Below, piece by piece: positions 1 through 7,364 of a stretch of 38,678 nt of DNA. The notes below the pieces were generated by a model. It ran no database searches and had not been told where the DNA came from. It saw only the letters and a list, made by a program, of their open reading frames with translations. Made by a program: the position numbers and the translations under genes. The stretch is taken from the NCBI RefSeq assembly GCF_008042275.1, contig NZ_RDBK01000022.1, forward strand, positions 25,888-64,565. The letters are read 5' to 3'. Source of the stretch: Streptomyces sp. OR43 (lineage in GTDB: Bacteria; Actinomycetota; Actinomycetes; Streptomycetales; Streptomycetaceae). Every line of letters starts with the position of its first letter. Position 1 is the stretch's first letter.

Positions 1-1
1 C

Positions 2-817
2 GAACGGGCCGCCCGCCGCCCGGCAGCCGGCGCGGCCGTACGCGTCCTGCTGCACCGCCTCGCCCCGGGCTCCCCGCTGCTGCCGGTCGCCGCCCGCACG
101 CTCATCGGCTGCGCCCTGGCCGGGTACGTCTGCTCGGCGGTCGGAGTCGGCCGCCCCTACTGGGCGATCGTGACCGCCGCCTCGCTCTACCAGGCCAACG
201 TCATGCTCTCGTGGAACCGCACACTGCAGCGGACCCTCGGCAACCTCCTCGGGGTCCTGGTGTTCGCCGCCGTCCTGCCGGCCGCCCGGATGGACCCGCT
301 GGCCCTGATCGGCTTCTGCCTCCTCTTCGGGTTCGCCGCCGAAGCCCTGATCACCCGCAACTACTGGCTCGGCTCGGTGGCCGTCACGCCGATGGCGCTG
401 CTCGTCCTGGAGTACGCGGGCAGCCACCCGGCCGGTGAGCTCATCGGCGACCGGATCCTGGACACCGTCATCGGCGCCGGCGTCGGGTTCCTCGCCGCGG
501 TGCTCGTCACCAACCGCCGCGCCACGGGCCGCGTCGAGCAGGCGCTCGCCGACGCCGAGCAGGCCCGCGCCCACGCCGTGCAGACCCTGGCCGCCCCCGC
601 GCCCACCCCTGCCGCCCTGGACGCGGCGCGCCGCAGGCTCACCGGGTCCCTGGTCGAACTGCGCGAGGCGGAGGACGCCGCGGCCGGCGAATGGTGGCAG
701 CGCGCCCTGCCGCAGGAGGCGGTGCTCGCGGCGGAGCAGGCCGGACACCGTACGCTCGCGGCGACAGCGACACGGCAGGGGACGATCGCCCCGGCCCAGG
801 AGAACGGAGCGGTGTGA
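2..817 (+). CDS. FUSC family aromatic-compound/efflux membrane protein, C-terminal part
   Basis: The reading frame is open from the left edge, so the 5' end lies outside the window. The visible part has several hydrophobic segments (an RTLIGCALAGYV stretch, then LLGVLVFAAVLPAA and LALIGFCLLFGFAAEAL) with the SVAVTPMALLVLE and GDRILDTVIGAG motifs typical of FUSC/YccS-type inner-membrane proteins. A basic, alanine-rich cytoplasmic tail follows. FUSC proteins are thought to export aromatic acids and similar compounds. Its stop overlaps the start of the MarR gene by 4 bases (GTGA), so the two are likely co-transcribed and the regulator may control the exporter. The family call is good; the substrate is unknown. 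Confidence 0.8.
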   Translation, partial: ERAARRPAAGAAVRVLLHRLAPGSPLLPVAARTLIGCALAGYVCSAVGVGRPYWAIVTAASLYQANVMLSWNRTLQRTLGNLLGVLVFAAVLPAARMDPLALIGFCLLFGFAAEALITRNYWLGSVAVTPMALLVLEYAGSHPAGELIGDRILDTVIGAGVGFLAAVLVTNRRATGRVEQALADAEQARAHAVQTLAAPAPTPAALDAARRRLTGSLVELREAEDAAAGEWWQRALPQEAVLAAEQAGHRTLAATATRQGTIAPAQENGAV

Positions 818-1320
818 CCGACGACATCGTCGCCTCGGTGGTACGGCAGTGGCAGGCCGTGAACCCGGAACTCGACACCGGCCCGATGGAGCTCATCGGC
901 CGCATCAACCGCTGCTCCGCCTTGCTCCAACAGGCCGAGGACGCACCGCTGCGGGGTGTCGGACTGACCCGCGCCGAGTTCGACCTGCTCGGCGCCGTAC
1001 GACGCACCGACCGTGAACTCACCCCGGGCGAACTGGCCCGGGAGACGTTCTCCTCCGGCGCCGCCGTCACCAAACGGCTCCGGACGCTGCAGGAGCGCGG
1101 CCTGATCGCCCGTCGCAGTGACGCCCGGGACCGCCGGGTCGCGCATGTCGGACTCACCGACGAGGGGCGGGAACTGGTCGACGGACTGCTGCCGCGGCAA
1201 CTCGCGTACGAACGCGCGGTGCTCTCCGGTCTCGACGCGGAATCCCGCGACCGGCTCAGCGCACAGCTCAGTGAACTGCTGGTCCAGCTGGAGGGCCGCA
1301 TCGGCGGCGGCCGCCGCTGA
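814..1320 (+). CDS. MarR family transcriptional regulator
   Basis: 168 residues, starting at a GTG inside the stop region of the FUSC gene and preceded by a GGAG-like ribosome site in AGAACGGAGCG. It has a winged helix-turn-helix: an LTRAEFDLLGAVRR helix, a recognition region SSGAAVTKRLRTLQERGLI, and a wing containing the conserved DARDRRV before LTDEGRELVDGLL. This D-x-R-x-x-R wing is characteristic of MarR repressors, which usually respond to phenolic or aromatic ligands. The overlap with the upstream exporter suggests a ligand-responsive repressor/efflux pair. An in-frame upstream start at 691 would bury this gene deep inside the exporter gene and was not chosen. Confidence 0.88.
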   Translation: MTDDIVASVVRQWQAVNPELDTGPMELIGRINRCSALLQQAEDAPLRGVGLTRAEFDLLGAVRRTDRELTPGELARETFSSGAAVTKRLRTLQERGLIARRSDARDRRVAHVGLTDEGRELVDGLLPRQLAYERAVLSGLDAESRDRLSAQLSELLVQLEGRIGGGRR

Positions 1321-1333
1321 CCGACCGCGGAAA

Positions 1334-1367
1334 CCGGGGGCCCGTAGCCGGGCCGCGAGGCCCCCGG
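1334..1367. terminator. Hairpin between convergent MarR and IclR genes
   Basis: CCGGGGGCC (1334-1342) pairs perfectly with GGCCCCCGG (1359-1367) around a 16-base loop. It sits in the 51-base gap between two convergent genes and has no U-tract, as is common in Streptomyces. It could serve both strands. Confidence 0.6.
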
Positions 1368-1371
1368 CCGG

Positions 1372-2130
1372 CTACCCGGCCGGGTCGAACCGCGCGGCCG
1401 AGCACAGCAGTTCCCCGGCGCGGCGCTCCAGTGCGGCCCCGTCGCCGCGGGCGGCCGGTGCGCACGCCACCAGTGCCAGCCGGTCACGCCAGGTGGCACC
1501 GGCCAGCGGTACGGCGACCGCGTGCAGGCCCGGCACCGATTCGCCGCGGCCGGTCGCGTAGCCGCGGTCACGGATCCGGTCCAGTTCGGCGAGGAGTTCC
1601 GGCCGCGACGTGAGGGTGTCCGGGGTGACCGCGTCGAGCCGTTCCCGGGGATACAGGACGCGGACCTGCTCGGCTGTCAGCCGGGAGAGCAGCAGTTTGC
1701 CGCCCGCCGTGGCGTGCGCGGGACGGGTGCGGCCCCGCTCCAGCATCACCCGTACCGGATGTCCGGACTCCCGGCCATCGGTGACCAGGACCTGATCGCC
1801 GATCAGCGCGGCGCTGAGCACGGTCTCACCGGTGCGCCGCACGGCGTCCTCCAGCACCGCGGCCACCTGCTCCCGGACCGGTGCGCCGAATCCGGCCGGG
1901 CGGCCCAGCCGCACCAGTTCGGGCCCGGCCGAGTAGCCCCGCCCGGACGGCTCCCGTGTGGCGAAGCCGCGACCCTCCAGGGTGCTGAGGACCCGGTGGG
2001 CGGTGGAGCGGCCGATGGAGAGCAGCCCGGCCGCCTCCGAGACGGTCAGCGCGTCGTGGGTGAGGAAGAGCCGCATCAGCCGCAGGCCGGTGTCGAGCGA
2101 TTCGATGGTGTAGTCCCGCGCAGGCTCCAT
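1372..2130 (-). CDS. IclR family transcriptional regulator
   Basis: 252 residues from the ATG at 2130 (MEPARDYTIESLDTGLRLMR). An in-frame start 12 codons upstream exists, but the MEPARDY start matches the usual IclR length. The N-terminal winged HTH covers about residues 10-65 (LTVSEAAGLLSIGRSTAHRV, then the wing). The C-terminal ligand domain follows, with HATAGGKLLLSRL and the RGYATGRGESVPGLHAVAVP signature of IclR effector domains. IclR proteins usually control catabolic operons in response to small carboxylic or aromatic effectors. No catabolic gene is adjacent, so the target may be itself or something outside the window. Confidence 0.88.
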   Translation of the reverse strand: MEPARDYTIESLDTGLRLMRLFLTHDALTVSEAAGLLSIGRSTAHRVLSTLEGRGFATREPSGRGYSAGPELVRLGRPAGFGAPVREQVAAVLEDAVRRTGETVLSAALIGDQVLVTDGRESGHPVRVMLERGRTRPAHATAGGKLLLSRLTAEQVRVLYPRERLDAVTPDTLTSRPELLAELDRIRDRGYATGRGESVPGLHAVAVPLAGATWRDRLALVACAPAARGDGAALERRAGELLCSAARFDPAG

Positions 2131-2197
2131 CAGATGTCTGTTCCCCTTCGTGTCCCGGAGGGGCATCCACCCCTGCGGTGGTCATCAACCCGCTTCT

Positions 2198-2214
2198 TTC
2201 GATCCGCTTCGATC
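2198..2214. promoter_or_regulatory. Direct repeat TTCGATC x2, candidate regulator site
   Basis: TTCGATC occurs at 2198-2204 and 2208-2214, one helical turn apart, about 70 bases upstream of the IclR start. It could be a site for the IclR protein, but this is inferred only from position. Confidence 0.25.
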
Positions 2215-2281
2215 AGATGTGCCCTTGTCCCTCTCTGCGGGACGCGACCAATCGCCTGCGGTGGGGTCGCCCGGCAATGCG

Positions 2282-2306
2282 AGCCGTCAGCCTACGGCTT
2301 ACGGCT
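2282..2306. repeat. Imperfect inverted repeat, possible hairpin
   Basis: AGCCGTCAGCC (2282-2292) and GGCTTACGGCT (2296-2306) pair at 10 of 11 positions around a TAC loop. It lies between the divergent IclR and cvnA genes. It may be an operator or an RNA structure in the long cvnA leader. Confidence 0.4.
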
Positions 2307-2622
2307 GGCATGTTGCCCGTCGTGGACGAGCCGCGGAGTCTCCGTCCCTGCCTGCGGGACGGATGGCACCGGTTGTCGTACATCTCTGCCGTTCGTCACT
2401 CCGCGCGCACGACTGTTTGCGGTGCGTGCGAAAACTCGTGAGTGTATTACCGCGGGAGCGCTCGCGCAGGGGGTTGGGTGAATGTGCCGAAGCACTGTTT
2501 CGATCTGACTAAGCTCACGCGCAGTGAAGCCGAGTTGATATGAATTCGAGCGCTTGTTCCCTACTGCCGTGCAAGCGCTGTACCTCCCGATTACCTCCCG
2601 AATCAACCGCCAGAGGTTTTAG

Positions 2623-4245
2623 ATGGTTCGTGTTGAATCACCACCGATCGACCGAGAAACACCCGTCGTCCGTGCCGTGTTGCTGCCCGTCGTCGTGATG
2701 GCCGGCGCAACCGCCGCCGCGGTGGCGCTGGTTGCCGAGGCCGCGCGGATCCCCGTCGTCTGGTTCGGCGCCTTCGCCACCGTCGTGGTCGCCGTACTCA
2801 CCGCCGAACTCGCCCGCCGCTCACGCACGAACCGGCGGCAGCGCGCCCACTACGAACAGCGCGTCACCGCGCTGGAACGGCGCATCGCCGGCTACGACGA
2901 GGAAAGCGTACGGATCAGCAAGGAACTCCTCCCTGCGGCGATCCACCGGCTGCGCGTGGGCAATTCGCCCGACGAGGTGCTGCGGGACGTCGTCGACAAC
3001 GACGAGGTCTACCGCTATCTCTCCGACGCCCAGCGCTCGCTCGTCTACACGGTGCTGGACATCATCGACAACGAGGAGGCGACGCGGGACTCCGCGCAGC
3101 GCGCCTTCGTCAACGTCGCCCGCCGCGTCCAGGCGATCGTCCACCGGCAGGCCAGTGAGCTGCGGGAGATGGAGGAGCACCACGGACGCAACCCCGACGT
3201 CTTCGACGACCTCCTGCGCATCGACCACGGCACGGCGCTGATCGGCCGTCTCGCCGACTCCATCGCCGTGCTCGGCGGTGCCCGGCCCAGCCGCCAGTGG
3301 CCCAAGCCCGTACCGCTGTTCAGCGTGCTGCGCGGCGCCATGTCGCGCATCCTCGAGTACCCGCGCGTCGATCTGCACTCGATCGCCAAGGTCGCCATCA
3401 TCGGCACCGCGGTCGAACCGCTCATCCACGCCTGCGCCGAACTCCTCGACAACGCCACCCGGTACTCGCCGCCGCAGACCCGCGTGCACGTCACCGCCGT
3501 CGAGGTCCAGACCGGCATCGCCATCGAGATCGAGGACGGCGGCGTCAGCCTCAGCGAGGAGGCCCGCGCGCGGGCCGAGAACATGCTCGCCAGGGCCCAG
3601 GCCGGCTCCAGCATGAACGACCTCGGCGAGTCCCCCCGGCTCGGGATGGCGGTCGTCGGCCGGCTGTCGCGGATGTACGACCTCCAGGTGTCGCTGCGGC
3701 AGTCCGCGTACGGCGGTGTCCGCGCCGTGCTCATCGTGCCGCGCTCCATGATCACCACCGGTCCCGCGCCCGGCATCGCCCACGGCATCGGCGCCACCTC
3801 GCGGCCCACCAGCGACATCGACCTCGCGGACATGAAGCACGTCGTCCCGGCCCGCAGCACCCACCGCAAGCCGAGCCCCGTCGCCTCCCGTCCGGCCACC
3901 GGACCGGTCGCGCCCGAGCCCCGGCCCGTCACCCCCGCCGTCGCCATGGAGGACGACGTCCCCGTGGTGACCGAATGGACCTCCGGCGGACTCCCGCAGC
4001 GCCGCAGCCGCGGCCGCGCACCGCTGGGCTCGCACAACCTCCCCGCCCAGTCCACCGACACGGGCGCCGGACGGATCAACGGCTACGGCAACGGCCACGG
4101 CCACGGCCACGGTCAGGCCAACGGCAAGGAGCCGCCCCCCGGCATCTGGCTGGAGGCGTTCACCAAGGCAGCCAACGGCGTGCCCCGGGAGCCCGGAACA
4201 GACGAAGACTCCGACGACGCGTGGGACAAGGGAGACCTGAAGTGA
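2623..4245 (+). CDS. cvnA: Conservon histidine-kinase-like protein CvnA
   Basis: 540 residues. Two N-terminal membrane helices (about 18-40 and 43-66) are followed by a short basic stretch and a coiled-coil-like helical region. An H-box-like segment LLRIDHGTALIGRL places His202 where related actinobacterial kinases have it. A GHKL ATPase domain follows with N-box ELLDNATRYSPP (Asn277) and EIEDGGVSLSEEA as the DxG box. The C-terminal about 150 residues are low-complexity and end with a Gly/His repeat (GHGHGHG, about 487-500). It is the first gene of a cvnA-B-C-D-E set, which in Streptomyces forms a membrane-associated complex likened to eukaryotic G-protein-coupled signalling. The start is preceded by AGAGG. 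The input signal is unknown. Confidence 0.9.
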   Translation: MVRVESPPIDRETPVVRAVLLPVVVMAGATAAAVALVAEAARIPVVWFGAFATVVVAVLTAELARRSRTNRRQRAHYEQRVTALERRIAGYDEESVRISKELLPAAIHRLRVGNSPDEVLRDVVDNDEVYRYLSDAQRSLVYTVLDIIDNEEATRDSAQRAFVNVARRVQAIVHRQASELREMEEHHGRNPDVFDDLLRIDHGTALIGRLADSIAVLGGARPSRQWPKPVPLFSVLRGAMSRILEYPRVDLHSIAKVAIIGTAVEPLIHACAELLDNATRYSPPQTRVHVTAVEVQTGIAIEIEDGGVSLSEEARARAENMLARAQAGSSMNDLGESPRLGMAVVGRLSRMYDLQVSLRQSAYGGVRAVLIVPRSMITTGPAPGIAHGIGATSRPTSDIDLADMKHVVPARSTHRKPSPVASRPATGPVAPEPRPVTPAVAMEDDVPVVTEWTSGGLPQRRSRGRAPLGSHNLPAQSTDTGAGRINGYGNGHGHGHGQANGKEPPPGIWLEAFTKAANGVPREPGTDEDSDDAWDKGDLK

Positions 4246-4649
4246 TCCAGCAGCGGGGCAACATGGACTGGATGCTCAAAGAGCTCGCCGACGACGTTCC
4301 GGACATCCACCAGATCGTCGTGCTCTCCGCGGACGGACTGCGCATCGCCCGGCACGGCGGCGACCCCGACGTCGCCGACCGGCTCGCGGCGGCCTGTGCC
4401 GGGCTGCAGAGCCTGGCCGCCGCCGTCGCCTCCGAAATCCCTTACAGCGACGGCAGGATGCGGCTCGTGGTCATCGAGGTGACCGGCGGATTCTTCTATC
4501 TGATGGCCGCGGGAGCCGGCGCGTACCTCGCGGTACTCGCCGGGGAGACGGTCGACGCCGGCCTCGTCGGAGCACGGATGCGCGACATGGTCGTACGGAT
4601 CGGCGCCCATCTGACGAGCCCGCCCCGACACGACGGGCAGGCCGGATGA
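4242..4649 (+). CDS. cvnB: Roadblock/LC7 domain protein CvnB
   Basis: 135 residues from GTG 4242, which overlaps the cvnA stop by 4 bases; GGAGACC lies just upstream. The MDWMLKELADDVPDIHQIVVLSADGLRIA opening and the alternating strand/helix pattern are typical of bacterial roadblock/LC7 (MglB-like) proteins. In conservons CvnB is thought to act as a regulator, possibly a GAP-like partner, of the small GTPase CvnD. Spacing and order fit translational coupling within the conservon. The domain call is firm; the biochemical role is taken from family knowledge. Confidence 0.9.
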   Translation: MIQQRGNMDWMLKELADDVPDIHQIVVLSADGLRIARHGGDPDVADRLAAACAGLQSLAAAVASEIPYSDGRMRLVVIEVTGGFFYLMAAGAGAYLAVLAGETVDAGLVGARMRDMVVRIGAHLTSPPRHDGQAG

Positions 4650-5017
4650 GTTCTTCCCGACGAGAACGCCGCAAGGCCGATCCGGCACTGAGCGATCCGG
4701 AACGGCTCTACGTCATCACCGGCGATCCCGACGGCAGCGAGCGGGCTGCGCTCGACCTGGTCACGATGGTCGTCTCGAAGTCGCAGCCGACCCCGACGGT
4801 CCAGCCCGAGCAGGCCGTGATCCTGCGGCTCTGCCAGGCGCCGTTATCCGTAGCCGAGATCTCCGCCTACCTCAGCCTGCCCTTCAGCGTGGTGACCTCG
4901 CTCCTCACCGAACTCCTCGCCACGGAACTGATCGAATCACGCGCGCCGATCGTCCGCGCGACCCTCCCGGACAGGTCCCTCCTCGAAGCGGTGATGCATG
5001 GACTTCAGAAACTCTGA
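4646..5017 (+). CDS. cvnC: DUF742 protein CvnC
   Basis: 123 residues, ATG overlapping the cvnB stop by 4 bases (ATGA). It has the DUF742 pattern: PERLYVITGDPDGSE, then a winged-helix-like region with ILRLCQAPLSVAEISAYLSLPFSVVTSLLTELLA and a final LLEAVMHGLQKL. The helical centre resembles a DNA-binding fold, but conservon CvnC is regarded as a complex component whose function is unresolved. Its 3' end overlaps cvnD by 20 bases. Confidence 0.9.
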   Translation: MSSSRRERRKADPALSDPERLYVITGDPDGSERAALDLVTMVVSKSQPTPTVQPEQAVILRLCQAPLSVAEISAYLSLPFSVVTSLLTELLATELIESRAPIVRATLPDRSLLEAVMHGLQKL

Positions 5018-5612
5018 CACGATCACGGGCCCCCGGAGCGAGGACGTCCTCCCCACCACGGCCACCGCCGCGGTGAAGGTCGTGATCGTCGGCGGGTTCG
5101 GGGTCGGCAAGACGACCATGGTCGGCTCGGTCAGCGAGATCCGGCCGCTGACCACCGAAGAGACCATGACCCAGGCCGGCGTCGGCGTGGACGACAACTT
5201 CGGGGTGGAGAGCAAGACCGCCACCACCGTCGCGATGGACTTCGGCCGCATCAGCATCAGCGAGGAGCTGATCCTCTACCTGTTCGGCACTCCGGGCCAG
5301 GAGCGCTTCTGGTTCCTGTGGAACGGACTGTTCGAAGGCGCGCTCGGCGCCGTCGTGCTGATCGACACCCGCCGCCTCGAAGTCAGCTTCGACGTCATCG
5401 GACGGCTGGAGGAGCGCGGCGTGCCGTTCGTCGTCGCCGTCAACACCTTCCCCGACGCGCCGAAACACCCCGTCGAGGCGCTGCGCAGCGCCCTGGACCT
5501 GCCGGACGAGGTCCCGATGATCGACTGCGACGCCCGGCTGCGCGCCTCCAGCCGCGATGTGCTGATGACCCTGATGCGCTATCTGCACAGTCTGGCCCTC
5601 CCGCTCGGCTGA
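4998..5612 (+). CDS. cvnD: Small GTP-binding protein CvnD
   Basis: 204 residues. It has a P-loop GGFGVGKTT (Gly32-Lys38-Thr39), a switch-like TTEETMTQAGVGVDD region, the G3-like motif FGTPGQERFWFLW in place of DxxGQ, and VAVNTFPDAP where Ras-like proteins have NKxD. The catalytic-site Gln is present in TPGQ. These are the marks of the actinobacterial MglA-like conservon GTPases. Likely partners are CvnB and the membrane protein CvnA. The altered guanine-specificity motif (NTF rather than NKxD) is common in this subfamily. Confidence 0.92.
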   Translation: MDFRNSDTITGPRSEDVLPTTATAAVKVVIVGGFGVGKTTMVGSVSEIRPLTTEETMTQAGVGVDDNFGVESKTATTVAMDFGRISISEELILYLFGTPGQERFWFLWNGLFEGALGAVVLIDTRRLEVSFDVIGRLEERGVPFVVAVNTFPDAPKHPVEALRSALDLPDEVPMIDCDARLRASSRDVLMTLMRYLHSLALPLG

Positions 5613-5693
5613 CGTCGCCCGCACCCGATCCTCGCGCCCCCACCGCGTACCCCCATCCGCCCGGCCCTTGGCAGACTGATCCCTGGAGCGATC

Positions 5694-7271
5694 GTGACAT
5701 CCCCATTCCACTACGAACCCGGCGAGGCCACGGGGCCGGTTCCGCCCCCCGAGTGCCCGGCCCACGGCCTCGGTATCGGCCCCGGCGGCCTGCGACGCCT
5801 CTACGGCCCCGAGGCGGAACAGGACCCGCACGGCCTGTACGACAAACTGCGTGCCGAACACGGCTCGGTGGCGCCCGTGCTGCTGCACGGGGACGTACCC
5901 GCCTGGCTGGTCCTCGGGCACAGCGAGAACCTGCACATGACCCGTACGCCCTCGCAGTTCTCCCGGGACTCGCGCCGCTGGCGGGCGTTGCAGGACGGCA
6001 GCGTCGCGCCGGACCACCCCCTGGCGCCCATCTTCACCTGGCAGCCGATCTGCGTCTTCGCCGACGGCGCCACCCATGAGCGTCAGCGCGGGGCCGTCAC
6101 CGACTCCATGGGCCGGATCGACACCCGCGGTGTGCGGCGCCACGTCAACCGCTACAGCAACCGGCTCGTCAACGAATTCTGCCGGGAGGGCCGCACCGAC
6201 CTGGTCAACGCCTTCGCCGAACGGCTGCCCATGATGGTGATGTGCGCCATCCTCGGCATGCCGGAGGAGTACAACGACCGGATGGTGCAGGCCGCCCGTG
6301 ACATGACCCGGGGCACCGCGACCGCCGTGGAGAGCAACGCCTACGTGCTGGCCGCGCTGAGCCGCCTTGTCGAACGGCGCCGCCGTGAACCGGCGGACGA
6401 CTTCGCCACCTGGCTCGTCGAACACCCCGCCGACATGAACGACCAGGAGGTGGCCGAGCATCTGCGGCTCATCCTGATCGCGTCCTACGAGGCGACCACC
6501 AACCTGATCGCCAACGTGCTCCGCATGGTGCTCACCGATCCGCGCTTCCGGGCCCGGCTCAGCGGCGGACACATGACCGTGCCCGAGGCGGTCGAGCAGA
6601 CGCTGTGGGACGAGCCGCCGTTCACCGCGGTCTTCGGCCGCTGGGCCGTGGGCGACACGGAGCTGGGCGGGCAGCGCATCAAGGCCGGCGACGCGCTGAT
6701 CGTCGGCATCGCCCCGGCCAACACCGACCCGGTGGTACGTCCCGACCTCGACGCCAACATGGAGGGCAACCGCGCCCACCTCGCGTTCAGCGGCGGCCCC
6801 CACGAGTGCCCGGGCCAGGACATCGGCCGTGCCATCGCGGACGTTGGCGTCGACGCCCTGCTGATGCGCCTGCCCGACCTCGAACTCGCCGTCGACGAGA
6901 GCGAACTGCGCTGGGTCGGCAACCTCATGGGCCGCCACCTGGTGGAACTCCCGGCCGAGTTCGCGCCGCGCGCCCCGCAGGACGACCGGGAACCGCCGTC
7001 CATGGGCAAGCCGAACCCGGCGCGCCAGGACTGGGAGGTGCAGTCCGCGGTACGGCACATGGCGCCGACCCCGGTACGCGCTCCCGTCCCGTCGGAACCG
7101 GCGGCCGCGGCACCGGGCACGCATCCGGCCGGGGCGACCGTCGCCGTCGACGGATCCGTCGACGGGCGGACCGGTGAGGGGTCCGCGGCGGGGATGATCC
7201 CGCAGCAGCGCAGGCCCGCGGCCCCGGCCAGGCTGTGGCGCGTCGTGACCCGCTGGTGGAACGGCTACTGA
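5694..7271 (+). CDS. cvnE: Conservon cytochrome P450 without ExxR motif (CYP157-like)
   Basis: 525 residues from GTG 5694 (CTGGAGCGATC ribosome site). The heme-binding loop FSGGPHECPGQ gives Cys372. The I-helix reads ASYEATT (263-269) with Glu266. The K-helix is EQTLWDEPP: aligned on the PP, Gln302 and Trp305 sit where nearly all P450s have Glu and Arg. Loss of ExxR is known for the Streptomyces CYP157 family, which is found in conservons, so CYP157 is the likely class. About 100 residues follow the P450 core: a Pro/Ala-rich linker and a basic, tryptophan-rich end RLWRVVTRWWNGY. The substrate is unknown. The gap from cvnD is 81 bases. Confidence 0.88.
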   Translation: MTSPFHYEPGEATGPVPPPECPAHGLGIGPGGLRRLYGPEAEQDPHGLYDKLRAEHGSVAPVLLHGDVPAWLVLGHSENLHMTRTPSQFSRDSRRWRALQDGSVAPDHPLAPIFTWQPICVFADGATHERQRGAVTDSMGRIDTRGVRRHVNRYSNRLVNEFCREGRTDLVNAFAERLPMMVMCAILGMPEEYNDRMVQAARDMTRGTATAVESNAYVLAALSRLVERRRREPADDFATWLVEHPADMNDQEVAEHLRLILIASYEATTNLIANVLRMVLTDPRFRARLSGGHMTVPEAVEQTLWDEPPFTAVFGRWAVGDTELGGQRIKAGDALIVGIAPANTDPVVRPDLDANMEGNRAHLAFSGGPHECPGQDIGRAIADVGVDALLMRLPDLELAVDESELRWVGNLMGRHLVELPAEFAPRAPQDDREPPSMGKPNPARQDWEVQSAVRHMAPTPVRAPVPSEPAAAAPGTHPAGATVAVDGSVDGRTGEGSAAGMIPQQRRPAAPARLWRVVTRWWNGY

Positions 7272-7350
7272 CCGGCGGCGACAGCCGGGCGCGGACGTCG
7301 GCCACCGGCCGGTCGTGCGCGCCCGGAGCCTCTCGTTCCACCACCCCACG

Positions 7351-7364
7351 TACTATGCGGAAGC
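7351..7364 (+). promoter_or_regulatory. Candidate -10 element for leaderless GH4 transcript
   Basis: TACTAT at 7351-7356 fits the Streptomyces -10 TAnnnT and ends 8 bases before the GTG. There is no well-spaced ribosome site, because the GGAAG lies directly against the start. This suggests a leaderless mRNA. No clear -35 was found. Confidence 0.4.

Larger units (their letters stand above)
2131..2622. other. Divergent intergenic region between IclR gene and conservon
   Basis: 492 bases without a convincing gene; the short frames here have poor composition. It should hold the promoters of the IclR gene (leftward) and cvnA (rightward). Two structures stand out: a direct repeat TTCGATC-cgc-TTCGATC at 2198-2214 with 10-base periodicity, and an imperfect hairpin at 2282-2306. 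The stretch at 2400-2560 is lower in GC than the flanking genes, as expected for a promoter. Confidence 0.6.

Noticed and set aside
4905..7349. 814-codon minus-strand frame opposite the conservon
   Set aside because: Antisense shadow of cvnC, cvnD and the P450; composition is not protein-like.
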